Shown: one piece after another, positions 40,873 to 49,348 of the stretch | Layout of the letters: each line of letters opens with the position of its first letter | Position numbering within the stretch: position 1 is the first letter of the stretch | Assembly (NCBI RefSeq): GCF_016862515.1 | Contig: NZ_BONC01000037.1 | Location: forward strand, 16,708-80,707 | Direction: 5' to 3' | Length of the DNA: 64,000 nucleotides | Origin: Asanoa iriomotensis | GTDB taxonomy: Bacteria; Actinomycetota; Actinomycetes; Mycobacteriales; Micromonosporaceae | Program-made: the position numbers and the translations under genes | Notes under the pieces: generated by a model | Seen by the model: only the letters and a program-made list of their open reading frames with translations | Databases searched by the model: none | What the model was told of the DNA's origin: nothing

Positions 40873-42051
40873 GTGCGGGCTGTTGAACCACTGCACCTGC
40901 GGCTGCTACGGCTGCTGCGCGACAACGGTGCGGTCTCGCGCGCGGAGCTCGCCGACCGGCTGGAGATGCCGCGGCCCCGACTGCTCGCCGAGCTCGAACG
41001 CCTCGTGGCACTCGGCTACGTCGCCGAGGCCGGGCTCGCCGCCTCCCGCGGCGGCCGCCGCTCCACACTGGTCGAGCTGAGCTCCAACCTGCGCTTCGCC
41101 GCCGTCGACCTGGGCGCCAGCTCGATCGACGTCGAGGTGGTCAACGGCCGGCTGGAGCCCGTCGCGCACTACGCCGAGCCGGCCGACATCCGCAGCGGCC
41201 CCAAAGGCATCCTGCTGCGGGTCAACGAACTGCTGCACAAGGCCAAGGTGGACGGTGCCTACGAGCGGCTCGACGCCGTCGGCGTCGGCGTCCCGGGCCC
41301 GGTCAGCTTCCGCGACGGCGTGCCGGTGTCGCCGCCCATCATGCCCGGCTGGGACCGTTTCCCGGTCCGCGAGCTGCTCACCCGCGAGCACGGCTGCCCC
41401 GCGGTGGTCGACAACGACGTGAACATCATGGCGATCGGCGAGCGGCACGGCGGTGTCGCCCACTCGGTCGACGACTTCCTGTTCGTGAAGATCGGCACCG
41501 GCATCGGTTGCGGCATCTACCTCGGCGGCGAGGTCTACCGGGGCACCGACGGTTGCGCCGGCGACATCGGCCACATCCAGGTCGACTCCCACGGTCCGAT
41601 GTGCTCCTGCGGCAACGTCGGCTGTCTCGAGGCGCTGTTCAGCGGCGCCGCGATCGCCAAGGACGCGACCGCCGCGGCCCGCGCGGGCGGCTCGCCGGCC
41701 CTGGCCGAGCGCCTGGCCGCCAACGGCGTCGTCACCGCGGTCGACGTGGCCGAGGGCGCCATCGAGGGCGACGTGGTCTGCATCCGCCTGATCCGCGACG
41801 GCGGCCGCCGCGTCGGCGGCGTGCTCGCCGGCCTGGTCAGCTTCGCCAACCCCTCGATGATCGTGATCGGCGGCGGCCTGGCCCAGCTCGGCCACATCCT
41901 GCTGGCCGAGATCCGCAGCGTCGTCTACCGGCGCTCCCTTCCGTTGGCCACCGGCAACCTGCCGGTGGTCCTGTCCGAACTCGGCAGCCGCGCGGGCGTG
42001 ACCGGCGCGGCGGTGCTGGCCAGTGACATGGCCTTCATGGAGGCGTCATGA
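40873..42051 (+). CDS. ROK-family transcriptional regulator
   Basis: This 392-residue regulator has an N-terminal winged HTH (LRLLRDNGAVSRAELADRLE) and a sugar-kinase-like ROK domain: FAAVDLGASSIDVEVVNGRL, then VDNDVNIMAIGERHGG and the zinc motif CSCGNVGCLEALF near residue 250. It senses a sugar or sugar phosphate and controls the ABC importer that follows. GTG 40873 is preferred because AAAGG lies ten bases upstream; ATG 40864 is only one base from that site. It overlaps the ATPase gene by four bases. Confidence 0.9.
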   Translation: MRAVEPLHLRLLRLLRDNGAVSRAELADRLEMPRPRLLAELERLVALGYVAEAGLAASRGGRRSTLVELSSNLRFAAVDLGASSIDVEVVNGRLEPVAHYAEPADIRSGPKGILLRVNELLHKAKVDGAYERLDAVGVGVPGPVSFRDGVPVSPPIMPGWDRFPVRELLTREHGCPAVVDNDVNIMAIGERHGGVAHSVDDFLFVKIGTGIGCGIYLGGEVYRGTDGCAGDIGHIQVDSHGPMCSCGNVGCLEALFSGAAIAKDATAAARAGGSPALAERLAANGVVTAVDVAEGAIEGDVVCIRLIRDGGRRVGGVLAGLVSFANPSMIVIGGGLAQLGHILLAEIRSVVYRRSLPLATGNLPVVLSELGSRAGVTGAAVLASDMAFMEAS

Positions 42052-44015
42052 CCGAGAGCACCGCCCAAGGCGCGCCGTCCGGCGCTCCTGACAACCCGAA
42101 ACCAACCAACGGCACGCCGGCCAAGGCGGCCGACGGCGCCGCTTCCCTTGAAACGGAAACCACACCCTCCACTGCCGAGGATGACGCCGGAAACGGCAAG
42201 CCTTCGGCGGCAGCCGAATCGCCCGCGGACGCGGGATCGACCGCGGACGCAGGATCGACCACCGCGGTGAAGGCGGAAGACGCGGACGCCGCGGCTGCGC
42301 ACGACGGCGGCGCGTCCGACGGCTCCGGTCGGGTGCCGCGGGCGCGGCACGCGGCACCGGACGAGGTGGACACCGACGTCGCGACGGCCACGAAGGACGA
42401 TGCCGCGGACGCGGGCGGTGTGGTGGTCGACGACGACCGCGCGGCCGCCGGCACCGGCACCGTCGACCCCGGCACCGCCGGCGGCGACGGGGCCGAGCGT
42501 CCGGTCGTGCTGCGGCTGACCGACGTCGTCAAGACCTTCCCCGGCGTGCGGGCCCTCGACGGCGTGCAGCTCGAGGTGCGCGCCGGCGAGGTGCACTGCC
42601 TGCTCGGCCAGAACGGCGCCGGCAAGTCGACGTTGATCAAGGTGCTCTCGGGCGCGCACCAGCCCGACTCGGGCGTCGTCGAATGGCTCGGCGAGCAGGT
42701 CAGGTTCGCCAACCCGCAGGCCGCCAACAAGGCCGGCATCGCCACCATCTACCAGGAGCTCGACCTCGTCGACGATCTCTCGATCGGTGAGAACGCGTTC
42801 CTCGGGCACGAGCCGAAGCTCGCCGGCTTCATGCGCCGCGGCACCATCAACAGGCGCACCCGCGACATCCTCGCCCGGCTCGGCCACGGCGAGATCGCGC
42901 CGAGCCGGATGGTGCGCACGCTGCCCGCGGCCGGCAAGCAGGTGGTCTCCATGGCCCGCGCGCTCTCGCACGACGCGCGACTGATCATCATGGACGAGCC
43001 GAGCGCCGTGCTCGCGCACGACGAGGTCGAGAACCTCTTCCGGATCATCCGGGAGCTGACCTCAGAGGGCATCGCGGTCATCTACATCTCGCACCGGCTC
43101 GAGGAGATCCGCGAGATCGGCGACCGGGTCACCGTCCTCAAGGACGGCCGGACCACCGCCGCCAACCTCGCGGCGCGCACGACGCCGACCCGCGAGCTGG
43201 TCAGCCGGATGACGGGCCGGACCATCGAGTACGTCTTCCCGGAGCGCACCGACAAGCCGCCGGCGGAGGAGGAGCTTCTGCGGGTCGAGGGGCTCGGCCG
43301 CGAGGGCGAGTTCACCGACGTCTCGCTGACCGTCGGCAAGGGCGAGATCGTCGGCATCGCCGGCCTCGTCGGCTCCGGCCGGTCCGAGCTGCTGGAGACC
43401 ATCTTCGGCGCGCGCCAGGCGGAGACCGGCAAGATCTTCGTCAAGGGCAAGGCGCTGCGGCCCGGTGCGGTCGGCGCCGCCGTGCGCGCCGGCATGGGCA
43501 TGGCACCCGAGGAGCGCAAGGCACAGGCGCTGCTGCTCGGTGAGCCGATCTACCGCAACATGACCCTCTCGACGTTCAGCCGGATCGCCCGGTTCGGCTT
43601 CACCGACGTGGGCAAGGAGCGGGCCGAGGCCACCAAGGTGGCCGAGCGGCTCGAGCTGCGCCCCCGCGACGTGCGCCGGCCGGTGCGCACCCTCTCCGGC
43701 GGCAACCAGCAGAAGGTGGTGGTCGGGCGCTGGCTGCTCGGCGACACCGAGCTGCTGCTGCTCGACGAACCCACCCGCGGCGTCGACGTCGGCGCCCGGG
43801 CCGAGTTGTACCAGGTGATTCACGCGCTCGCGGCGCAAGGCGTCGGAGTGCTGCTGGTTTCCAGCGAAGTTCCCGAGGTCCTCGGTCTCAGCGACCGGGT
43901 GGTGGTCATGCGCGAAGGCCGGGTCGTCCGCCAGGCGCGCGCCGAGGATCTCGACGAAGACACGGTGCTCGACCTCGTCATGGCGGGGTCCTTGATGGAA
44001 GGTGCGCCCGCATGA
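42048..44015 (+). CDS. RbsA-type sugar ABC ATPase with a long disordered N-terminal extension
   Basis: This 655-residue double ATPase of the CUT2 class has its first domain from about residue 152, with Walker A GQNGAGKST (187-195) and a signature region within VRTLPAAGKQVVSMARALSH. The second domain has degenerate GLVGSGRSELLETIFG and LSGGNQQKVVVGRWL with LLLDEPTRGVDVG. Residues 1-150 form an unusual Ala/Asp/Ser/Thr/Gly/Glu-rich extension with no fold (for example AESPADAGSTADAGSTTAVK). The ATGA overlap with the ROK gene supports the long reading. Normal RbsA is ~500 residues, so the extension is genuine excess. It powers import of a monosaccharide or cyclitol. Confidence 0.9.
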   Translation: MTESTAQGAPSGAPDNPKPTNGTPAKAADGAASLETETTPSTAEDDAGNGKPSAAAESPADAGSTADAGSTTAVKAEDADAAAAHDGGASDGSGRVPRARHAAPDEVDTDVATATKDDAADAGGVVVDDDRAAAGTGTVDPGTAGGDGAERPVVLRLTDVVKTFPGVRALDGVQLEVRAGEVHCLLGQNGAGKSTLIKVLSGAHQPDSGVVEWLGEQVRFANPQAANKAGIATIYQELDLVDDLSIGENAFLGHEPKLAGFMRRGTINRRTRDILARLGHGEIAPSRMVRTLPAAGKQVVSMARALSHDARLIIMDEPSAVLAHDEVENLFRIIRELTSEGIAVIYISHRLEEIREIGDRVTVLKDGRTTAANLAARTTPTRELVSRMTGRTIEYVFPERTDKPPAEEELLRVEGLGREGEFTDVSLTVGKGEIVGIAGLVGSGRSELLETIFGARQAETGKIFVKGKALRPGAVGAAVRAGMGMAPEERKAQALLLGEPIYRNMTLSTFSRIARFGFTDVGKERAEATKVAERLELRPRDVRRPVRTLSGGNQQKVVVGRWLLGDTELLLLDEPTRGVDVGARAELYQVIHALAAQGVGVLLVSSEVPEVLGLSDRVVVMREGRVVRQARAEDLDEDTVLDLVMAGSLMEGAPA

Positions 44016-44127
44016 CCGAGTCATGGCGAGGTCATCATCGACACAGCCCGACCCGGGCAGGGCGGGTCACCACGAAGTGGGGACCCGACATGACCGTCCA
44101 GATCAGCGGAGCGAGCGGAGACGTCAG

Positions 44128-45222
44128 ATGACCGGGCTTCCCGCGCAGGCCGCGCCGGCGGTCAAAGAGGCCATCGGCGCCGGCGGCCCCGGCCCGGAGC
44201 CGAGCGGTCCGAGCGGCAACGGCTGGTGGAACAGCGACGCGGGCGAGTCGACGCGGCGCAACCTCGGCCTGGTGGCCGTGCTGGCCGGCCTCATCGTGAT
44301 CGGCATCATCACCCGTCCTGACCTCTACGGTCTCGACGGCTGGTGGATCGACAACGTCTGGGCGATCCTCAAGCTGGGTTCGACGGTCGGCGTGGTCGCG
44401 GTCGGCATGACCTTCGTGATCATCGGCGGCGGCATCGACCTCTCGGTCGGCGCGATCATCGCGCTCGCCGGCGTCTGGTGCACCACGGTCGCGACGCAGG
44501 ACTTCGGCGCCGGCGGCATGATCTTCACGGCGCTGGCGGTCGGCCTCGGCGTCGGGTTGGTCAACGGCTTCCTCATCTCGTACGGCCGGCTGGTGCCCTT
44601 CATCGCGACCCTCGCGATGCTCGTCGCCGCCCGGGGTCTGGCCGCGCAGATGTCCGACAAGAAGACCCAGCAGTCGGGGAACCAGACGATCAACAGCATC
44701 GCCGCGGACAGCTTCCTCGGCGTGCCGATCCTGGTCTACATCCTGGCCGCCGTGGTGATCGCCGGTTGGGTCCTGCTCAACCGCACCACGTTCGGCCGGC
44801 GCACCGTGGCGATCGGCGGCAACGTGGAGGCCGCCCGCCTGGCCGGCATCAACGTCCGGCTGCACACGATGATGCTGTACGCCCTCGCGGGGCTCTGCTG
44901 TGGCATCGGTGCCATCATGCTCACCTCGATCAGCACCTCCGCACAGGCGGCCATGGCCACCAACTACGAGCTCGACGCGATCGCCGCCGTCATCATCGGT
45001 GGCACGCTCCTCAGCGGCGGCCGGGGCACCATCGTCGGTTCGCTGCTCGGCGTCATCATCTTCGCCACCATCACCAACCTGTTCGCGCTCAACGGCCTGT
45101 CCACCGAGGCGCAGAACATGGTCAAGGGCGGCATCATCGTGGCCGCCGTGCTGATCCAGCAGTTCCGGTTCAAGTCCGTTACCCAGTTCCTCAAGCGAAA
45201 CAAGGTCACCGTAGCCAGCTGA
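44128..45222 (+). CDS. RbsC-type sugar ABC permease
   Basis: This 364-residue permease of the CUT2 class has about ten hydrophobic segments. It contains GSTVGVVAVGMTFVIIGGGI with DLSVGAIIALAG, RTTFGRRTVAIGGNVEAARL (cytoplasmic loop) and IIGGTLLSGGRGTIVGSLLG. ATG 44128 is chosen, with GGAG seven bases before it, leaving a 112-base gap after the ATPase gene; earlier starts give an arginine-rich non-homologous leader. It works with the upstream ATPase and the downstream binding protein. Confidence 0.93.
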   Translation: MTGLPAQAAPAVKEAIGAGGPGPEPSGPSGNGWWNSDAGESTRRNLGLVAVLAGLIVIGIITRPDLYGLDGWWIDNVWAILKLGSTVGVVAVGMTFVIIGGGIDLSVGAIIALAGVWCTTVATQDFGAGGMIFTALAVGLGVGLVNGFLISYGRLVPFIATLAMLVAARGLAAQMSDKKTQQSGNQTINSIAADSFLGVPILVYILAAVVIAGWVLLNRTTFGRRTVAIGGNVEAARLAGINVRLHTMMLYALAGLCCGIGAIMLTSISTSAQAAMATNYELDAIAAVIIGGTLLSGGRGTIVGSLLGVIIFATITNLFALNGLSTEAQNMVKGGIIVAAVLIQQFRFKSVTQFLKRNKVTVAS

Positions 45223-45248
45223 CCGCACCGCACCACCATCCACGGTGT

Positions 45249-45265
45249 CCGTCCGTTCCGGACGG
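45249..45265 (+). terminator. Intercistronic stem-loop between permease and binding-protein genes
   Basis: CCGTCCG (45249-45255) pairs with CGGACGG (45259-45265) across a three-base loop. Such loops between permease and binding-protein genes can stabilise or partly terminate the message and so set different expression levels; that role is inferred. Confidence 0.4.
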
Positions 45266-45323
45266 TCGCCGGGACGCACACACCCTGATTTCCCCCGCAA
45301 GTTGAGATTCCAGGAGGTCGTCA

Positions 45324-46385
45324 ATGACCCAGCACGACCCGGTCCGCCGGCGGTTCCTGCTCGGCGGCGCCGCGCTCGGCGCCGGTGCTCTCCTCGCCGC
45401 CTGCACCAGCAACGACAGCGGCGACAGCAACAACGCGCAGACACAGGGCAACAACAACGCCTCGCCGAACGCCAACACGGCGCCCGGCAAGAAGGTCACC
45501 ATCGGCTTCTCGGCGCCGGCGGCCGACCACGGCTGGATCGCGGCCATCACCACCAACGCCAAGGCGCAGGCGGCCGAGTACTCGGACGTCACGTTCAACG
45601 CGGTCGAGGCCGGTGCCGACGCCGCCGCCCAGCGCAGCGCGCTCTCCACGCTGATCTCGCAGAAGCCGGACGTCATCGTCCTGCTCCCGTACGACGGCAA
45701 GGAGCTCAACGCGTTCGGCCTCGAGGCGATGAAGGCCGGCATCCCGGTCGTCAACCTCGACCGTGCCTTCCCCGACGCGCTCGCCTACCGCCTGCAGATC
45801 AAGGGCGACAACTACGGCATGGGCGTCGCGGCGGGCAACTACATCGCCGCTGAGATGAAGAAGAAGAACCTCAGCGCCCCGATCATCGGCGAGATCGCCG
45901 GCCTCGACAACCTGGAGCTGACCCAGGAGCGTTCGGCCGGCTTCAAGGCCGCGCTGGCCGCCAACGGGATGAGCGTGGCCAACCGCCGTGCCGCCGGTTT
46001 CACCGTCGACACCGGCCAGGCCGAGATGAGCCAGCTGCTGCAGGCGCTGCCGAAGATGGACGCGCTCTGGAACCACGACGACGACCAGGGCATCGGTGTC
46101 CTGGCCGCGGCGACCCAGGCCAACCGCAGCGAGTTCCTCATGGTGGGTGGCGCCGGCTCCAAGGCCGCCATTGAGGCCATCCAGGCCGACAACTCGGTCC
46201 TGAAGTGCACGGTCACGTACAGCCCGTCGATGGCTTCGTCGGCCATCTCGCTCGCCCGGCTCATCGGCCAGGGCAAGGGGATGTCCGACCTGGTCGAGCT
46301 CCAGGTGCCGAAGGAGATCATCCTGGCCTCGGAGACGATCACCAAGGAGAACGCGAGCACCTACCTGCCGCTCGGGTTCAGTTAA
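45324..46385 (+). CDS. Periplasmic-binding-family sugar-binding lipoprotein (RbsB type), possible Tat substrate
   Basis: This 353-residue solute-binding protein has an N-terminus DPVRRRFLLGGAALGAGALL followed by AAC: a twin-arginine-like RRRFLL motif plus a lipobox. It may therefore be exported folded by Tat and then lipid-anchored. The mature part has KVTIGFSAPAADHGWIAAIT, KPDVIVLLPYDGKELN and KMDALWNHDDDQGIGVLAA, as in ribose/xylose/inositol-binding proteins. AGGAGG lies six bases before the ATG at 45324. It completes the CUT2 importer. Confidence 0.92.
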   Translation: MTQHDPVRRRFLLGGAALGAGALLAACTSNDSGDSNNAQTQGNNNASPNANTAPGKKVTIGFSAPAADHGWIAAITTNAKAQAAEYSDVTFNAVEAGADAAAQRSALSTLISQKPDVIVLLPYDGKELNAFGLEAMKAGIPVVNLDRAFPDALAYRLQIKGDNYGMGVAAGNYIAAEMKKKNLSAPIIGEIAGLDNLELTQERSAGFKAALAANGMSVANRRAAGFTVDTGQAEMSQLLQALPKMDALWNHDDDQGIGVLAAATQANRSEFLMVGGAGSKAAIEAIQADNSVLKCTVTYSPSMASSAISLARLIGQGKGMSDLVELQVPKEIILASETITKENASTYLPLGFS

Positions 46386-46399
46386 TAGGGAGACCCACC

Positions 46400-47629
46400 T
46401 TGTCCACTGATTCACGTTCTCTCCAGGACCGCGAGCTGCGGGTCGGCATGGTCGGCTACGCGTTCATGGGCGCCGCGCACTCCACCGCGTGGCGCACCGT
46501 GAACGTGGCGTTCGACCTGCCGGCACGCGCCCGGATGGCCCTGATCTGCGGCCGTGACGAGTCGAAGGTCGCCGGTGCGGCCGCGAAGCTCGGCTGGGAC
46601 GCGCACACGACCGACTGGCGCGAGCTGGTCGAACGCGACGACATCGACATCGTCGACGTGTGCACGCCCGGCGACAGTCACGCCGAGATCGCGATCGCGG
46701 CACTGGCGGCGGGTAAGCACGTGCTGTGCGAGAAGCCGCTGGCGAACTCGGTCGACGAAGCCCGCGCGATGGTCGCCGCGGCGGCCAAGGCGCAAGCCGA
46801 AGGCATCCGGTCGATGTGCGGGTTCAACTACCGCCGCGTGCCGGCCGTCGCGATGATGCGCCAGCTCATCGCGTCGGGCCGCATCGGAGTGATCCGCCAC
46901 GTCCGCGCGGTCTATCTGCAGGACTGGATCGTCGACCCGCAGTTCCCACTGGTCTGGCGGCTGCAGAAGGACAAGGCGGGCTCCGGTGCGCTCGGTGACA
47001 TCGGGGCGCACATCATCGACCTGACGCAGTACGTCACCGGCCAGAAGATCACCGGGGTCAGCGCGCTGACCGAGACGTTCGTCAAGGAGCGCCCGTTGCC
47101 GAGCGAGTCGAGCGGCCTGGCCGCCTCGTCCGGCAACGGGGCCGACGCACCGGCCACCGGTCAGGTCACGGTCGACGACGCCGCGCTGTTCCTGGCCCGG
47201 CTCGACGGCGGTGCGATCGCCACGTACGAGGCGAGCCGCTTCGCGATCGGCCGCAAGAACGGCCTCCGGGTCGAGATCAACGGGTCGCTCGGCACGCTGG
47301 TCTTCGACCTGGAGCGCCTCAACGAACTGGAGTTCTACGACTCGGCGGCGCCCACCTCCGAGCAGGGCTTCAACCGGATCCTGATCACCGAAGCCGACCA
47401 CCCGTACATGGCCGCCTGGTGGCCGCCCGGCCACATCATCGGCTACGAGCACTCGTTCACGCACGAAATGCGCGACTTCGTCGAGGCCATCGCCAACGGC
47501 ACCGACCCGGCGCCCTCGTTCGTCGACGCCCTCCAGGTCCAGCTCGTGCTGGACGCGGTGGCGCGCTCGGCCGATCAGGGCACCGTCTGGACCGAGGTCG
47601 AACCGGCCCTCGCCGAAGTAGCAGCCTGA
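46400..47629 (+). CDS. Gfo/Idh/MocA-family dehydrogenase
   Basis: This 409-residue NAD(P)-dependent oxidoreductase has its Rossmann motif in RVGMVGYAFMGAAHSTAW. HVLCEKPLANSVDEARAM contains the catalytic-type lysine, and GALGDIGAHIIDLTQYVTG follows. TTG 46400 is used, with GGGAG seven bases upstream; longer readings overlap the binding-protein gene and have no homologous content. Members oxidise inositols, glucosides or sugar acids. Last in the ROK-led operon, it probably performs the first oxidation of the imported sugar or cyclitol. Confidence 0.9.
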   Translation: MSTDSRSLQDRELRVGMVGYAFMGAAHSTAWRTVNVAFDLPARARMALICGRDESKVAGAAAKLGWDAHTTDWRELVERDDIDIVDVCTPGDSHAEIAIAALAAGKHVLCEKPLANSVDEARAMVAAAAKAQAEGIRSMCGFNYRRVPAVAMMRQLIASGRIGVIRHVRAVYLQDWIVDPQFPLVWRLQKDKAGSGALGDIGAHIIDLTQYVTGQKITGVSALTETFVKERPLPSESSGLAASSGNGADAPATGQVTVDDAALFLARLDGGAIATYEASRFAIGRKNGLRVEINGSLGTLVFDLERLNELEFYDSAAPTSEQGFNRILITEADHPYMAAWWPPGHIIGYEHSFTHEMRDFVEAIANGTDPAPSFVDALQVQLVLDAVARSADQGTVWTEVEPALAEVAA

Positions 47630-47705
47630 CCCCTCGGGCCGACCCGCGAGGGTTCCGCCGCGGTTGCGCCCCGCGGCGGGACGGGTCGTCCGGAGGTATC
47701 CGGTC

Positions 47706-47745
47706 GTCCGGTGCGACCGGACCGGGATTCCCGGTCGCACCGGAC
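47706..47745 (+). terminator. Strong terminator after the ROK-led sugar operon
   Basis: GTCCGGTGCGACCGG (47706-47720) pairs perfectly with CCGGTCGCACCGGAC (47731-47745), with a 10-base loop. It lies 77 bases after the dehydrogenase stop. Confidence 0.8.
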
Positions 47746-47788
47746 GCCGACCGGCACCACCTGTAGCTCGACAGCACAGCAACAACCT

Positions 47789-47884
47789 TGGCGAACGAGG
47801 CATCTCGCCAGGGGGTCAGCCACCACAGCGTCACACCGTTCGCGCCCACGAGCCGGTGCCCTATGGCGCCCGCCCACTGACCCC
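47789..47884 (+). ncRNA. Candidate structured RNA leader of the ebo-like operon
   Basis: A first hairpin pairs TGGCGA (47789-47794) with TCGCCA (47805-47810), with CGAG/CTCG as an alternative inside it. A closing helix GGGGTCAG (47812-47819) with CTGACCCC (47877-47884) then encloses 57 bases. These can form CACCG/CGGTG and GGTGCC/GGCGCC stems. The closing helix ends directly beside GGAGGG (47885-47890), the ribosome site of a short ORF. I checked the sequence against FMN, TPP, SAM, cobalamin and glycine riboswitch consensus features I know and found no match. Regulatory function is an inference. Confidence 0.35.
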
Positions 47885-47894
47885 GGAGGGCACT

Positions 47895-47957
47895 ATGAGC
47901 CGTCCGCCACACCCCCTCCAACTTTCCCCCGGCGTGGCCGTCAGCCCGCCGCATTGA
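47895..47957 (+). CDS. 20-codon proline-rich leader ORF
   Basis: ATG 47895 to TGA 47955-47957 encodes a 20-residue peptide starting MSRPPHPLQL and ending SPPH, with six prolines in two PP pairs. GGAGGG lies four bases upstream. Two hairpins follow at once: CCCCG/CGGGG (47958-47974) and CAGGGCC/GGCCCTG (47979-48004). Ribosome site, short Pro-rich peptide and hairpins resemble a leader-peptide attenuator for the downstream operon, but a spurious ORF cannot be excluded. Confidence 0.35.
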   Translation: MSRPPHPLQLSPGVAVSPPH

Positions 47958-48214
47958 CCCCGGCATAAGCGGGGGAGGCAGGGCCGCGACGCCGACCGGC
48001 CCTGTCTGCCAAAGCCCCGTCCGCCCGATCCGCCCCGGGTCCGGATCCGGCGTCGTTGCCGCCGACTCCGACGCCGTTTCCGGGGTGCCATCCCGAGGCG
48101 GCCCGGGCGGGCGGGGCCCATGTCGGAAGCTTTCGCAGCCGGTCAACGCCGGCGCATGCACGGGGGATCACCAAGCACAACAGAGCACCAAGCACAGGAA
48201 GTTGGAGGGACACC

Positions 48215-49348
48215 ATGAGCACGGGTGTCTGGCTGGTCGGAGCGCGCGGATCCGTCGCGACTACCAGCATGGTCGGGGCCTTGGCGTTGCGCGCCGGGCT
48301 CGCCGAGCCGATCGGGTGCGTGACCGAGCATCCCGATCTGCGCGGTTCCGCGCTGCCACCGATCGCCGACCTGGTGTTCGGCGGCCACGATGTCGTCACC
48401 ACATGCCTGGCCAAGAAGGCGGAGACCCTCGGCGAGGCGGGTGTCGTACCGGCTCGCCTGGTCGCGGCCGTCGCCGACGACCTGGCCGCCGTCGAAGAGA
48501 ACATCCGCACCGTGCCGGCCGGCGGCACGCAGGCCGAGACCGCGGCCGCGCTGGCCGCCGACATCACCGCCTTCCGCGAGCGGCTCGGCCTCGAGCGGGT
48601 GGTCGTGGTCAACGTCTCCACCACCGAGTCGCTGCCCGAGCCCCGGCCCGCGCACGGCGACCTCGACCTGCTCGAGTCGGAGCTGGCGGGCGGCGGGTCG
48701 CCCTTGCCGGCCAGCTCTCTGGCCGCCTACGCGGCGTTCACCGCAGGTGCGTCCTACGTGGACTTCACGCCGTCGACCGGCGCGCGGCTGCCCGCGCTCG
48801 ACACGCTCGCCCGACGCGGCGGCCTCCCGTACGGCGGGCATGACGGCAAGACCGGCGAGACGCTGGTGAAATCGGTGCTCGCGCCGATGTTCGCCCACCG
48901 CAACCTGGCCGTGCGCAGCTGGTCCGGCCTCAACCTGCTCGGCGGCGGCGACGGCGCCAACCTCGCCGCACCCGGCCCCAACGCCGCCAAGTCCGCGAGC
49001 AAGCAGCGGGTGCTCGCGGAGACCCTCGGCTACGAGCCCGAAGGCAACACCCGCATCGAGTACGTCGACGACCTCGGCGACTTCAAGACCGCGTGGGACC
49101 TGGTCAGCTTCGCCGGCTTCCTCGGCGTACGCATGCGGATGGAGTTCTCCTGGCACGGCTGCGACTCCGCGCTCGCCGCGCCACTGGTGCTCGACCTGGC
49201 GCGGCTGACCTCCGCCGCACACCGGGCCGGCCGGCAGGGACCCCTGACCGAGCTGGCCTTCTTCTTCAAGGACCCGATCGGCGACGTGCCGCACGGGCTG
49301 GCCGAGCAGTGGACCCTGCTGCGCGAGTTCGTCGCCGGGTTGGCTTGA
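48215..49348 (+). CDS. ino1: Inositol-3-phosphate synthase-like protein, first gene of the ebo-like operon
   Basis: This 377-residue myo-inositol-phosphate synthase family member has the NAD-binding VWLVGARGSVATTSMVGALA at the N-terminus. GHDGKTGETLVKSVLAPMF holds the catalytic lysines, with SWSGLNLLGGGDGANLAAP and WDLVSFAGFLGVRMRMEF further on. The family turns glucose 6-phosphate into inositol 3-phosphate. The N-terminal glycine motif and several loops differ from the housekeeping enzyme, so a different cyclitol product is possible. ATG 48215 has GGAGGGA four bases upstream. It shares one base with the next gene. It takes the place of the dehydroquinate-synthase-like EboD of classical ebo clusters. 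Confidence 0.88.
   Translation: MSTGVWLVGARGSVATTSMVGALALRAGLAEPIGCVTEHPDLRGSALPPIADLVFGGHDVVTTCLAKKAETLGEAGVVPARLVAAVADDLAAVEENIRTVPAGGTQAETAAALAADITAFRERLGLERVVVVNVSTTESLPEPRPAHGDLDLLESELAGGGSPLPASSLAAYAAFTAGASYVDFTPSTGARLPALDTLARRGGLPYGGHDGKTGETLVKSVLAPMFAHRNLAVRSWSGLNLLGGGDGANLAAPGPNAAKSASKQRVLAETLGYEPEGNTRIEYVDDLGDFKTAWDLVSFAGFLGVRMRMEFSWHGCDSALAAPLVLDLARLTSAAHRAGRQGPLTELAFFFKDPIGDVPHGLAEQWTLLREFVAGLA

Noticed and set aside
47746..47884. Known riboswitch (cobalamin, SAM, FMN, TPP, glycine)
   Set aside because: CCCACTGA slightly recalls a cobalamin element, but the other conserved boxes are missing. None of the other consensus motifs fit. Reported only as an unassigned structured leader.
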